Positions 1 through 4,872 of a DNA stretch of 5,526 nucleotides are shown here, piece after piece. The notes beneath the pieces were generated by a model. The model was not told where the DNA came from. It searched no databases and saw only the letters and a list, made by a program, of their open reading frames with translations. Positions within the stretch are counted from its first letter, which is position 1; each line of letters starts with the position of its first letter. The position numbers and the translations under genes are program-made. The stretch is from Candidatus Pacearchaeota archaeon (GTDB taxonomy: Archaea > Nanoarchaeota > Nanoarchaeia > Pacearchaeales > GW2011-AR1), in the NCBI GenBank assembly GCA_002686195.1, contig NZAS01000102.1, positions 6,973 through 12,498 of the forward strand, in the 5' to 3' direction.

Positions 1-2
1 TC

Positions 3-476
3 GCGCCCTCCCTGGAGGTGATGCGCGAGGGCCTACAGGGCGCCCTGTTGCTGGAGCGGCTGCCCGACGCCGCCAACCGGATAGCCCAGCGCCTCGACGT
101 GAGCCAGCGCCAGGCCGTCAGCGAGGCCCGCACCCGCGCGGCCATGTTCGACCGGGCCGTCATCGACAACCAGGCCGCACGCCACGGGGTAGACAGCTAC
201 GTGTATCGGGGCCCCCTCGACGGGGTGACCCGCCCGTTCTGCCGCGCCTGCCTGCGGCTCGCCGAGGTGTACTGGCCCCGAGACATGGTGGCCCGCCTCA
301 GCAACGGCCAGACCGCCGTGGCCCCTCTGTTCGCCTGCGGGGGCCACAACTGCCGTCACCTCCTGGTCCCTGTGACCCAGGAGTCCATCGAGGACAGGGG
401 ACTGCGCCGCGCCACCCTCGCCGACGTGCGAGCGGTCAACGGCGCCGCCCTCAAGGGCCGTAAGAGGAAGAGGTAG
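3..476 (+). CDS. Phage minor head protein, Mu gpF/SPP1 gp7-like (C-terminal part, 5' truncated)
   Basis: The reading frame is open to the left edge, so this is the last ~157 residues of a longer protein. The family sits inside the capsid near the portal and helps head assembly or DNA ejection. The family signature is visible: a TRPFC segment (codons near 228-242), a second Cys three residues later (CRAC), an LSNGQ turn, and a closing CGGHNCRH motif at 336-359 followed by a hydrophobic LLVPV strand. The N-terminal visible part is helical and basic, as in the region before the conserved domain. A GTG at 18 and ATG at 21 exist, but the GGAGG before them is only two bases from the ATG and overlaps the GTG, and the family is normally much longer, so I treat them as internal. 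The C-terminus is a basic tail (GRKRKR). It stops with TAG two bases before the next gene. Family assignment is firm; the exact role is inferred. Confidence 0.85.
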   Translation, partial: APSLEVMREGLQGALLLERLPDAANRIAQRLDVSQRQAVSEARTRAAMFDRAVIDNQAARHGVDSYVYRGPLDGVTRPFCRACLRLAEVYWPRDMVARLSNGQTAVAPLFACGGHNCRHLLVPVTQESIEDRGLRRATLADVRAVNGAALKGRKRKR

Positions 477-478
477 CG

Positions 479-1477
479 ATGGATCGTGAGTGGAAGATCA
501 GGGCCGGGGCGCCCTACACCGTCATCTGGCAGGCCCCGAGCCGGGTGGCCGTTGGCGGTGAGCCGGTGCTCACCGTGCGCCTCTCCGCTGTGGACGCCGC
601 CCTCGACGACATCACCCTCAACCTCGCTCGCCTCCGGGCGAACACCACGGTCCGGGTGTGCGAGTCGATGGCGGCTCTCCACCTGACCAGGGCGGCCGGG
701 GCCGCGCCTGAGATCGTATCCACCCCTGGGGGCCGGGCCTTCCTGCTGGGCACCATCGACCCAGAGAGGGGTGGTGAGGTCGAGCCCGTGAGCCCGGTGG
801 CCCTCGCTGGGCGTCGGCTGGCCCTCCAGTCTCCCCTGGGCGACGAGTGGTATCAGCAGAGCGGGCAGATCGACTGGAACCTGTGGGCCGGCACCCTCAG
901 CGATGCCGCCCTGGTCAACACCCCCCGGCGCTCCATCCCCGCCACGCTCTCCTACACCCAGGATACCGACGGCGGGCCGGTGCTGGTGAGCACCACTGAT
1001 CTCCTGCTCCACGTCGTGCGCCGCCCGTTTGAGACGGGGTGCACCGAGCACCATCTGTACGAGCTGATCGAGGGCCTGTCTCAGATGGCCCCCGACACCC
1101 AGGTGGGGTTTCAGCCTCAGATCCGAGCCACCCACCGCGAGCTCGTGGCCCGCCTTCGGGACAAGGGGATCGTCGAGGATCTGGTCAACGGTGGTGATCT
1201 GGTAGACGTGCACGCCCACCTCGCCGCGGCCAACGTCCTGATGGGCCACGCCGCCCTCGGCGCAGATCGCATCGAGGTGGCCAGGGCTCACATCGCCAGG
1301 GCTGAGCACCTGCTGAATGCTCGCCTGAAGCGCGTCGGCTGGTACGACGCCGACGGCGACGGGGCGGTGGACGCCGGCGAGGCCGGGCGACAGATGAGCG
1401 GTCCCCGAGGTGGTGTGAGCTACCGGGGCGGCCGGGCCACCTCCGAGCGCCAGTTCAAGGTGGGCGGCCCCCGATGA
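479..1477 (+). CDS. Putative head-tail connector protein with beta-rich N-terminal domain and EF-hand-like loop
   Basis: This 332-residue protein starts at ATG 479, preceded by GAAGAGG at 467-473 with a 5-base spacer. I do not recognise the N-terminal ~190 residues; they look beta-rich, with alternating hydrophobic strands and many Gly/Pro turns. From about residue 205 the protein becomes helical (RATHRELVARLRDKG, then a segment of Ala-rich helices to about 285), resembling the small helical adaptors that dock under the portal (HK97 gp6-like or Mu gp36-like proteins). Residues 290-301 form DADGDGAVDAGE, with acidic residues or Asp at loop positions 1, 3, 5, 9 and 12 and Gly at 6, the canonical calcium-binding EF-hand loop. 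The last 30 residues are Gly/Arg-rich and probably disordered. Position between a minor head protein and a gp10-like gene supports a head-tail joining role. It could instead be a decoration-adaptor fusion. That it is a gene is certain; the function is an inference. Confidence 0.6.
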   Translation: MDREWKIRAGAPYTVIWQAPSRVAVGGEPVLTVRLSAVDAALDDITLNLARLRANTTVRVCESMAALHLTRAAGAAPEIVSTPGGRAFLLGTIDPERGGEVEPVSPVALAGRRLALQSPLGDEWYQQSGQIDWNLWAGTLSDAALVNTPRRSIPATLSYTQDTDGGPVLVSTTDLLLHVVRRPFETGCTEHHLYELIEGLSQMAPDTQVGFQPQIRATHRELVARLRDKGIVEDLVNGGDLVDVHAHLAAANVLMGHAALGADRIEVARAHIARAEHLLNARLKRVGWYDADGDGAVDAGEAGRQMSGPRGGVSYRGGRATSERQFKVGGPR

Positions 1478-1968
1478 GCGACGTGCACACCGTCACCATC
1501 AGCGGCGCCAGCCTCACCGCCGCCCTGTGGCCCGCGTCGCCAGCGATGGGGAAGCAGGCCGCGGCCCAGGTGGGCGCCTGGCTCCATGATGTGGTCGAGG
1601 CGCGGGTGTTCGATCAGGGCCGCGATGCGCATGGGAGCCCCTTCAAGGGGTACAGCCCTCGCTACCGGGACTGGAAGCTGAAGCGCCGGGGCGGCCGCAT
1701 CTCCGGCCCCGAGGTCAACCTCCAGCTCACCGGCGCCCTGCGCCGAAACTTCAGGGTGAAGGGGCTTCACCCCCGAGGCGGGCAGATTGGCCCCGCTGGC
1801 CGAGTCAGGGCCTACGCCGTCCATGTGGACGCACGCCGCCCGTTCATCGAGGCCAGCAAGGGGGAGCTGGATCGGCTCCCTGAGATCGTGGTCCGCGTCT
1901 GCGAGCGCCTCAACGGGGCCACCACGATCGCTCCCGCTGGCCCCGGCGCCGGGGGGCGTATCGCATGA
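1474..1968 (+). CDS. Phage virion morphogenesis / tail completion protein (HK97 gp10 / Mu gpG-like)
   Basis: A 164-residue protein whose ATG overlaps the previous stop (ATGA, 1474-1477), indicating translational coupling; no strong Shine-Dalgarno is seen. The body shows the pattern of the gp10/gpG family: FDQGRDAHGSPFKGYSPRY, a Lys-rich stretch, VNLQLTGALRRNFRVK, then a Gly-rich turn leading to the RPFIEASKGELDRL segment, where a conserved Arg-Pro-Phe precedes the C-terminal helix. These proteins act at the head-tail junction or tail end and are needed to join tails to filled heads. The Gly/Pro/Ala-rich C-terminus (after about residue 150) is probably flexible; its codons hold a perfect GC palindrome just before the next gene. 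Size is normal for the family. Confidence in the family is good; which of the two roles applies is not visible. Confidence 0.75.
   Translation: MSDVHTVTISGASLTAALWPASPAMGKQAAAQVGAWLHDVVEARVFDQGRDAHGSPFKGYSPRYRDWKLKRRGGRISGPEVNLQLTGALRRNFRVKGLHPRGGQIGPAGRVRAYAVHVDARRPFIEASKGELDRLPEIVVRVCERLNGATTIAPAGPGAGGRIA
1941..1954. repeat. Perfect 14-bp GC palindrome before the tail terminator gene
   Basis: CCCCGGCGCCGGGG reads identically on both strands. It lies in the Pro/Gly/Ala-rich C-terminal codons of the completion gene and ends 10 bases before the ATG at 1965, so a folded transcript would place a GC-only structure over the ribosome binding region and enforce coupling to upstream translation. In DNA this GC-rich it can also arise by chance from the local codon run. 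Confidence 0.3.
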
Positions 1969-2420
1969 GCATCGATCACGCCGCCGTCGCTCTCGTCGAG
2001 GAGATCGTCAACGGACTGCGGGTGCGGGGCCGCCGGTTGATCCCACACCCCCGAGGCCCAGGGGGCGCCTCCCTCGCTGAGATCCAGGGCACCGTGGCCA
2101 ACCGCGTCGAGGTCGTGATCACCGGGCTGCCCGAGGACGACGGCATGAGCGGGAGGAGCCACCGCCGCAAGACGCTCCGGGGCGCCGTCGAGGTGCGCTA
2201 CACCAGGGGCCGCACGGACCGGCGAGATCTGGAGCGTACCCTGCTCGCCGCCGCTGAGGCCCTGGGCGATGCCCTCGGAGATCCGAACAACTGGAAGTTC
2301 CACCGCTCGGGGGTCGATCTGATCCTCCCCGAGCAGGCCGAGACAGATTTTGACGGCGAGGACGACACCTCGGGCCTGATCCTGCGGGTGCCGTTCTCGC
2401 TCCGGTACTACCCCCGCTGA
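1965..2420 (+). CDS. Probable tail terminator (tail completion) protein
   Basis: A 151-residue protein starting in an ATGA overlap with the preceding gene. It begins with a helix (IDHAAVALVEEIVNGLRV), has a central beta segment (RVEVVITGLPE), a Gly-rich link, then RGAVEVRYTRGR followed by a helix of Asp-Leu-Glu-Arg type and a final beta portion ending RVPFSLRYYPR. The alpha-beta order, the acidic loop before the last strand, the size and the position between a gp10-like gene and the tail tube gene match tail terminator proteins (lambda gpU-like, Mu gp37-like), which cap the tube once it reaches the tape measure length. No single diagnostic motif is visible, so the call rests mainly on synteny and fold pattern. 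It is followed by the first real intergenic gap. Confidence 0.6.
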   Translation: MSIDHAAVALVEEIVNGLRVRGRRLIPHPRGPGGASLAEIQGTVANRVEVVITGLPEDDGMSGRSHRRKTLRGAVEVRYTRGRTDRRDLERTLLAAAEALGDALGDPNNWKFHRSGVDLILPEQAETDFDGEDDTSGLILRVPFSLRYYPR

Positions 2421-2432
2421 GGCGTCCGCCTC
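2419..2432 (+). other. Stem-loop at the stop codon of the tail terminator gene
   Basis: GAGGCG and CGCCTC are perfect inverted arms separated by two bases (in practice a 5-bp stem with a four-base loop). The stem overlaps the TGA at 2418-2420. No T-tract follows, so it does not look like a factor-independent terminator; an mRNA end or processing structure in front of the tail tube cistron is more likely. An equivalent hairpin lies just after the tail tube gene. Confidence 0.4.
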
Positions 2433-2437
2433 CGGGC

Positions 2438-2477
2438 ACTGAACACCTACTGAACAACCTGTTGATGGGAGGGCCCT
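2438..2477 (+). promoter_or_regulatory. Leader of the tail tube gene: tandem ACTGAACA element plus strong ribosome binding site
   Basis: ACTGAACACCT (2438-2448) is repeated at once as ACTGAACAACCT (2449-2460), then GGGAGGG (2467-2473) lies four bases before ATG 2478. The Shine-Dalgarno is the strongest in the first half of the window and fixes the start. The ACTGA(A)CAACC element recurs at almost the same distance before the next gene. No convincing -35/-10 promoter is visible, so a translational or mRNA-level role is the simpler reading. Confidence 0.5.
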
Positions 2478-3773
2478 ATGGCCAGCTCCGTGATCCGAAG
2501 CCTCGGCGTGGCCGTCGAGTCGTCGGTGGGCTCCGTGCCCACCGGCTCCAACTTCCCTGATGCCTCCGCGCTGTCCTTCGTCTACCCCGATCTGCGTCGG
2601 GGGAGCCTCACCACCGTCGGCGAGCAGGCCGTGGTGGAGCAGGACAACGCTCGGTCCGGCCCTTATCGCCACCCCGCAGAGCCCGTGGTCACCCACGATG
2701 ACAGCGGCAACCCCCAGCGCCTGCGGATGGGCTCGGTGACGCTCACGCTCCCGGTGCGCACCATCGGTCCTGGCGATCTGGTCTTCACGGACTACACCAC
2801 TCTGGGGCTCCACAGGCTCCTGGCCAGCGGCTTCGCGGTCTACCCCCCCGCCGCAGCCACCGTGGGGATCACGGCGAGTGGGGGAGAGACTGAGATCGTC
2901 GCTGGCGATGCCGACGATCTCACCGTCGGGCAGCTCCTGAAGCTGGAGTCCAACAGCCAGGGCATCCCCGACTACTCCGGGCTGGTCCACAAGGTCGACG
3001 CGACCGAGACTCTGACGCTCTCGCCGGCGTTCGGCGCGGTGCCCTCCTTCGCGGATGACACCCTGCGGCAGATGGTGACCTACTACATCGGCCTCGGCTA
3101 CGGCGCCCCCCTCGGCAACACCGTCGCCCTCGTCCTCGACGGGGACGGCTGGCGCTCCTATCTCGTCGGTGGTCGCTGGACCACGGCGCGCTTCTACGTC
3201 GAGCAGCGGCAGCTGATGGTGGATCTCACCGTCGAGGGCTCCATCTACGACGACCACGACAACGCCGAGGTCACTGATCCCACCGAGGCCCCTGGCGACA
3301 TCGCTCACCTGCTCTCTGCCCGGAGCTGCATCAGCAGCTCTGCCATCCCCGCCGACGCCACCGGGTACGGCCTGAGCAGCACCACCCTCCACCTCCACGA
3401 GTTCGAGCTGACCGTCACGAACACCCTGAGCCGCCTCGGCAGCGGCCTCACCGCCCTCGGCTACAACCAGGTTGAGATCGCGGACGTGCTCGTCGAGGGC
3501 TCGATCACCCTCAGCGCCCCCGTGGGGAGCTACGACGACGTGCAGCTCAATCGCGAGCACCGCCAGGTCATGATCGGGTTCGGCCCCGGTGGGAAGGGCC
3601 AGGGCGCCGCCATCTACCTGCCCGCGGCGATCTTCACCGCCGACGGCAGCCTCCGCGACACCGACGGCGACACCGTGCGTCAGCGCCTCCAGATGCAGCA
3701 GGGGCGGTGCCGCAACGACACCTCGTCCAACGGCCCCGGCAACAGCCACTTCCGGCTGGGCCTCACCCTCTGA
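2478..3773 (+). CDS. Phage tail tube (major tail) protein
   Basis: A 431-residue protein with its own leader. It builds the hollow tube of the tail by stacking rings around the tape measure. Several traits support this: an N-terminal arm (SSVIRSLGVAVESS) of the type seen in tube proteins; a beta-rich core; a segment from about residue 128 to 200 (ITASGG, DDLTVGQLLKLES, LTLSPAFGAVPSFADDT) that resembles the small beta-barrel insertion of larger tube proteins; a second half with GDGWRSYLVGGRW and the VEQRQLMVDLTVEGSIYDD strand pair typical of the repeated tube fold; and a C-terminus with a DTDGD turn at 394-398 and a final FRLGLTL strand. The position just before the chaperone pair and tape measure is the classical place. 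At this size it probably has two tube-like halves or an added domain. A major capsid protein was considered, but the context and the insertion pattern argue for a tube. Confidence 0.8.
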   Translation: MASSVIRSLGVAVESSVGSVPTGSNFPDASALSFVYPDLRRGSLTTVGEQAVVEQDNARSGPYRHPAEPVVTHDDSGNPQRLRMGSVTLTLPVRTIGPGDLVFTDYTTLGLHRLLASGFAVYPPAAATVGITASGGETEIVAGDADDLTVGQLLKLESNSQGIPDYSGLVHKVDATETLTLSPAFGAVPSFADDTLRQMVTYYIGLGYGAPLGNTVALVLDGDGWRSYLVGGRWTTARFYVEQRQLMVDLTVEGSIYDDHDNAEVTDPTEAPGDIAHLLSARSCISSSAIPADATGYGLSSTTLHLHEFELTVTNTLSRLGSGLTALGYNQVEIADVLVEGSITLSAPVGSYDDVQLNREHRQVMIGFGPGGKGQGAAIYLPAAIFTADGSLRDTDGDTVRQRLQMQQGRCRNDTSSNGPGNSHFRLGLTL

Positions 3774-3778
3774 GAACT

Positions 3779-3792
3779 GGGGCCGCCGCCCC
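3779..3792 (+). other. Stem-loop just after the tail tube gene
   Basis: GGGGC (3779-3783) and GCCCC (3788-3792) can pair around a CGCC loop, five bases after the tail tube stop codon. There is no following run of T, so a strong intrinsic terminator is not supported; a weak attenuator or 3'-end stabiliser for the tube message is possible. The placement mirrors the hairpin at 2419-2432. Short GC stems are common by chance in such DNA. Confidence 0.35.
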
Positions 3793-3801
3793 CACACCCA
3801 C

Positions 3802-3832
3802 GACAACTGACAACCGACATGGGGAGAGCAAC
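3802..3832 (+). promoter_or_regulatory. Leader of the tail chaperone gene: GACAAC repeat plus ribosome binding site
   Basis: GACAAC occurs at 3802-3807 and again at 3809-3814, and the second copy forms ACTGACAACC (3806-3815), near-identical to ACTGAACAACC before the tail tube gene. GGGGAGAG (3821-3828) follows, four bases before ATG 3833. This Shine-Dalgarno decides the start of the chaperone: an in-frame GTG at 3707 would add 42 residues but lies inside the tail tube coding region without such a site. Confidence 0.5.
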
Positions 3833-4390
3833 ATGGCTCTGAAGCTGTGCGCGAGCGCCGACGAGCGCCGCGAGATCGTGCTGGCCTGTGATGAGAGCAT
3901 CCAGGCCGTCAACACCCAGGAGCAGATCGAGGCCCTGAGGGCGGGTGAGGCCCCCGACAGCCTCGTCATCCCCGATGACGCCACCCGCGTCGTCATCAGG
4001 CCCCTCAACACGCTGGGCTGGCAGGCGGCCCACCTCACCGCCCCCGTGCCCCCCGGCCTGATGCCCCCGGCCACCATCCGTGATGACGGGGAGGCCCCGG
4101 AGGAGAAGGGCCCCGAGGGCATGTTCTCTCACCTCGCCGAACTGCCCGAGGATGAGAGGATCGAGGCCGCCCGGCTGTTCACCCAGTGGCAGGCCCGGCA
4201 CTCCGTGGCCATCTGTGAGTTGGGCCTGGAGAGCCTGAGCCTGCTCCCCGATGTGCGCCCCTGCACCCAGGACGGGCTGCGGCGCTTCCCTCGGGAGGAG
4301 GTGTTGCGGCTGCCCCTTCAGGCCATCGTCGAGATCGCAGAGGCCATCGCGCGGCTGTCCACCGTGGGAAAAGCCTTGCAGTCGCGCTGA
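3833..4390 (+). CDS. Tail assembly chaperone, short form (lambda gpG analogue)
   Basis: A 185-residue protein lying between the tail tube and tape measure genes, the invariable place of the G-type tail assembly chaperone that coats the tape measure before tube polymerisation. The sequence starts MALKLCASADERREI, has a VVIRPLN strand near residue 61, an acidic Pro/Glu-rich linker, and a helical C-terminal half ending in RLPLQAIVEIAEAIARLS, a common feature of this group. It is recognised mostly by synteny and by its recoding signal: four codons from the shift point it stops at TGA 4388-4390, but ribosomes slipping back one base at GGGAAAA (4366-4372) continue into the -1 frame. The start is ATG 3833, with GGGGAGAG upstream. 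In lambda most product is the short form and a few percent is the fusion; the ratio here is unknown. Confidence 0.75.
   Translation: MALKLCASADERREIVLACDESIQAVNTQEQIEALRAGEAPDSLVIPDDATRVVIRPLNTLGWQAAHLTAPVPPGLMPPATIRDDGEAPEEKGPEGMFSHLAELPEDERIEAARLFTQWQARHSVAICELGLESLSLLPDVRPCTQDGLRRFPREEVLRLPLQAIVEIAEAIARLSTVGKALQSR
4366..4372 (+). promoter_or_regulatory. -1 ribosomal frameshift slippery heptamer GGGAAAA
   Basis: In the chaperone frame the bases read G GGA AAA, the X XXY YYZ phase needed for tandem tRNA slippage to GGG AAA. Lambda G/GT uses the closely related GGGAAAG. The -1 frame entered is exactly the one that holds the downstream open frame to 4869. It lies 15 bases before the zero-frame stop codon. 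Confidence 0.85.
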
Positions 4391-4869
4391 AGGCGAGCCT
4401 CTGGCGCGACTACGAATACGGCACGAAGGGTGGCTGGCGCTGCGAGGAGTGCCGAGGCGGTTTGGCCCGTGGCCGCCTCCTGAAGCCGAGCCCAGAGCTG
4501 AAGGCGCTCCGGGGCAACTGCGGTGGGCGGTTTCAGCCTGGGCTGCCTGGGGCCAGGGCGCTCCCCGACGGGCGGTGGGCGGTGCCGCTCCGCTTCACCT
4601 CCGCCAGCGTCGTCCGCTCCGGCGAATGGGCTGAGCGGGCCCTCGTTACCCGCTGCCCGATCGCTACCGCTGATCTGAGCCCCCTCGGGCGCCTGGCCAT
4701 GGAGGCGGCGATCTGGTGCGAGCAGGGCCAGCCACTCACCGATCTGATCCCATCTCCCACCGCTGGGCTCCTCGCCCTCGTCCGAGAGCTGCGCTCTGAG
4801 TTCGCGGTGATCAAGAGCAAGACCGTGGAAGACCGCATGGCCCGAGCGCAGGCCGAGGCCGGGAGCTGA
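4372..4869 (+). CDS. -1-frame extension of the tail assembly chaperone (lambda T analogue; made as G-T fusion)
   Basis: This open frame has no ATG, GTG or TTG before 4462, yet is stop-free from the slippery site to TGA 4867-4869. It is reached by -1 frameshifting from the upstream chaperone, giving a fusion of about 345 residues (180 from the first frame plus 165 here). The 30 codons between the shift and TTG 4462 have about 80 percent G/C at third positions, as expected if they are translated. The extension begins SLAVALKASLWRDYEYG, holds a C-x-x-C pair (fusion residues 204 and 207), a Gly/Pro/Arg-rich middle and a helical C-terminus (LLALVRELRSEF, then a charged EDRMARAQAEAG tail). In lambda the T part recruits tail tube subunits to the G-coated tape measure. 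A separate product from TTG 4462 is conceivable (GAGGAG at 4444-4449 is 12 bases away, rather far), but the fusion explains the sequence better. Confidence 0.75.
   Translation, partial: SLAVALKASLWRDYEYGTKGGWRCEECRGGLARGRLLKPSPELKALRGNCGGRFQPGLPGARALPDGRWAVPLRFTSASVVRSGEWAERALVTRCPIATADLSPLGRLAMEAAIWCEQGQPLTDLIPSPTAGLLALVRELRSEFAVIKSKTVEDRMARAQAEAGS
4381..4410 (+). other. Hairpin downstream of the slippery site (frameshift stimulator)
   Basis: GTCGCGC (4381-4387) pairs perfectly with GCGCGAC (4404-4410). Within the 16-base loop AGG (4391-4393) can pair with CCT (4398-4400) to give a stacked inner stem. The spacer from the heptamer is 8 bases (4373-4380), within the range typical of stimulatory structures that pause the ribosome. 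The zero-frame stop TGA (4388-4390) sits at the top of the main stem. A pseudoknot partner was not looked for exhaustively. Confidence 0.7.
4861..4865 (+). promoter_or_regulatory. Ribosome binding site of the tape measure gene
   Basis: GGGAG lies within the last codons of the T extension, seven bases before GTG 4873. It decides for the GTG start; the first in-frame ATG (5041) would lose about 56 residues of the conserved-looking N-terminus. Confidence 0.6.
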
Positions 4870-4872
4870 TCT

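Noticed and set aside
18..23. GTG/ATG as true start of the first gene
   Set aside because: The frame is open to the window edge, the GGAGG is too close to the start codons, and the minor head family is normally much longer.
356..1309. Antisense open frame of 317 codons
   Set aside because: Same reason: a shadow of the connector-like gene with no recognisable protein pattern or ribosome binding site.
3779..3792. Intrinsic transcription terminator after the tail tube gene
   Set aside because: The stem is only 5 bp and no T-run follows; transcription must continue into the chaperone and tape measure genes.
1812..3806. Long antisense open frame of 664 codons
   Set aside because: It runs opposite three well-supported phage genes, its translation is low-complexity Gly/Val/Ala/Asp/His-rich with no domain pattern, and such frames are expected in GC-rich DNA with strong third-position bias.
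3707..3832. Upstream GTG start for the first tail chaperone
   Set aside because: It would overlap the tail tube end, its extra 42 residues are Pro/His/Arg-rich filler, and a strong Shine-Dalgarno supports ATG 3833.
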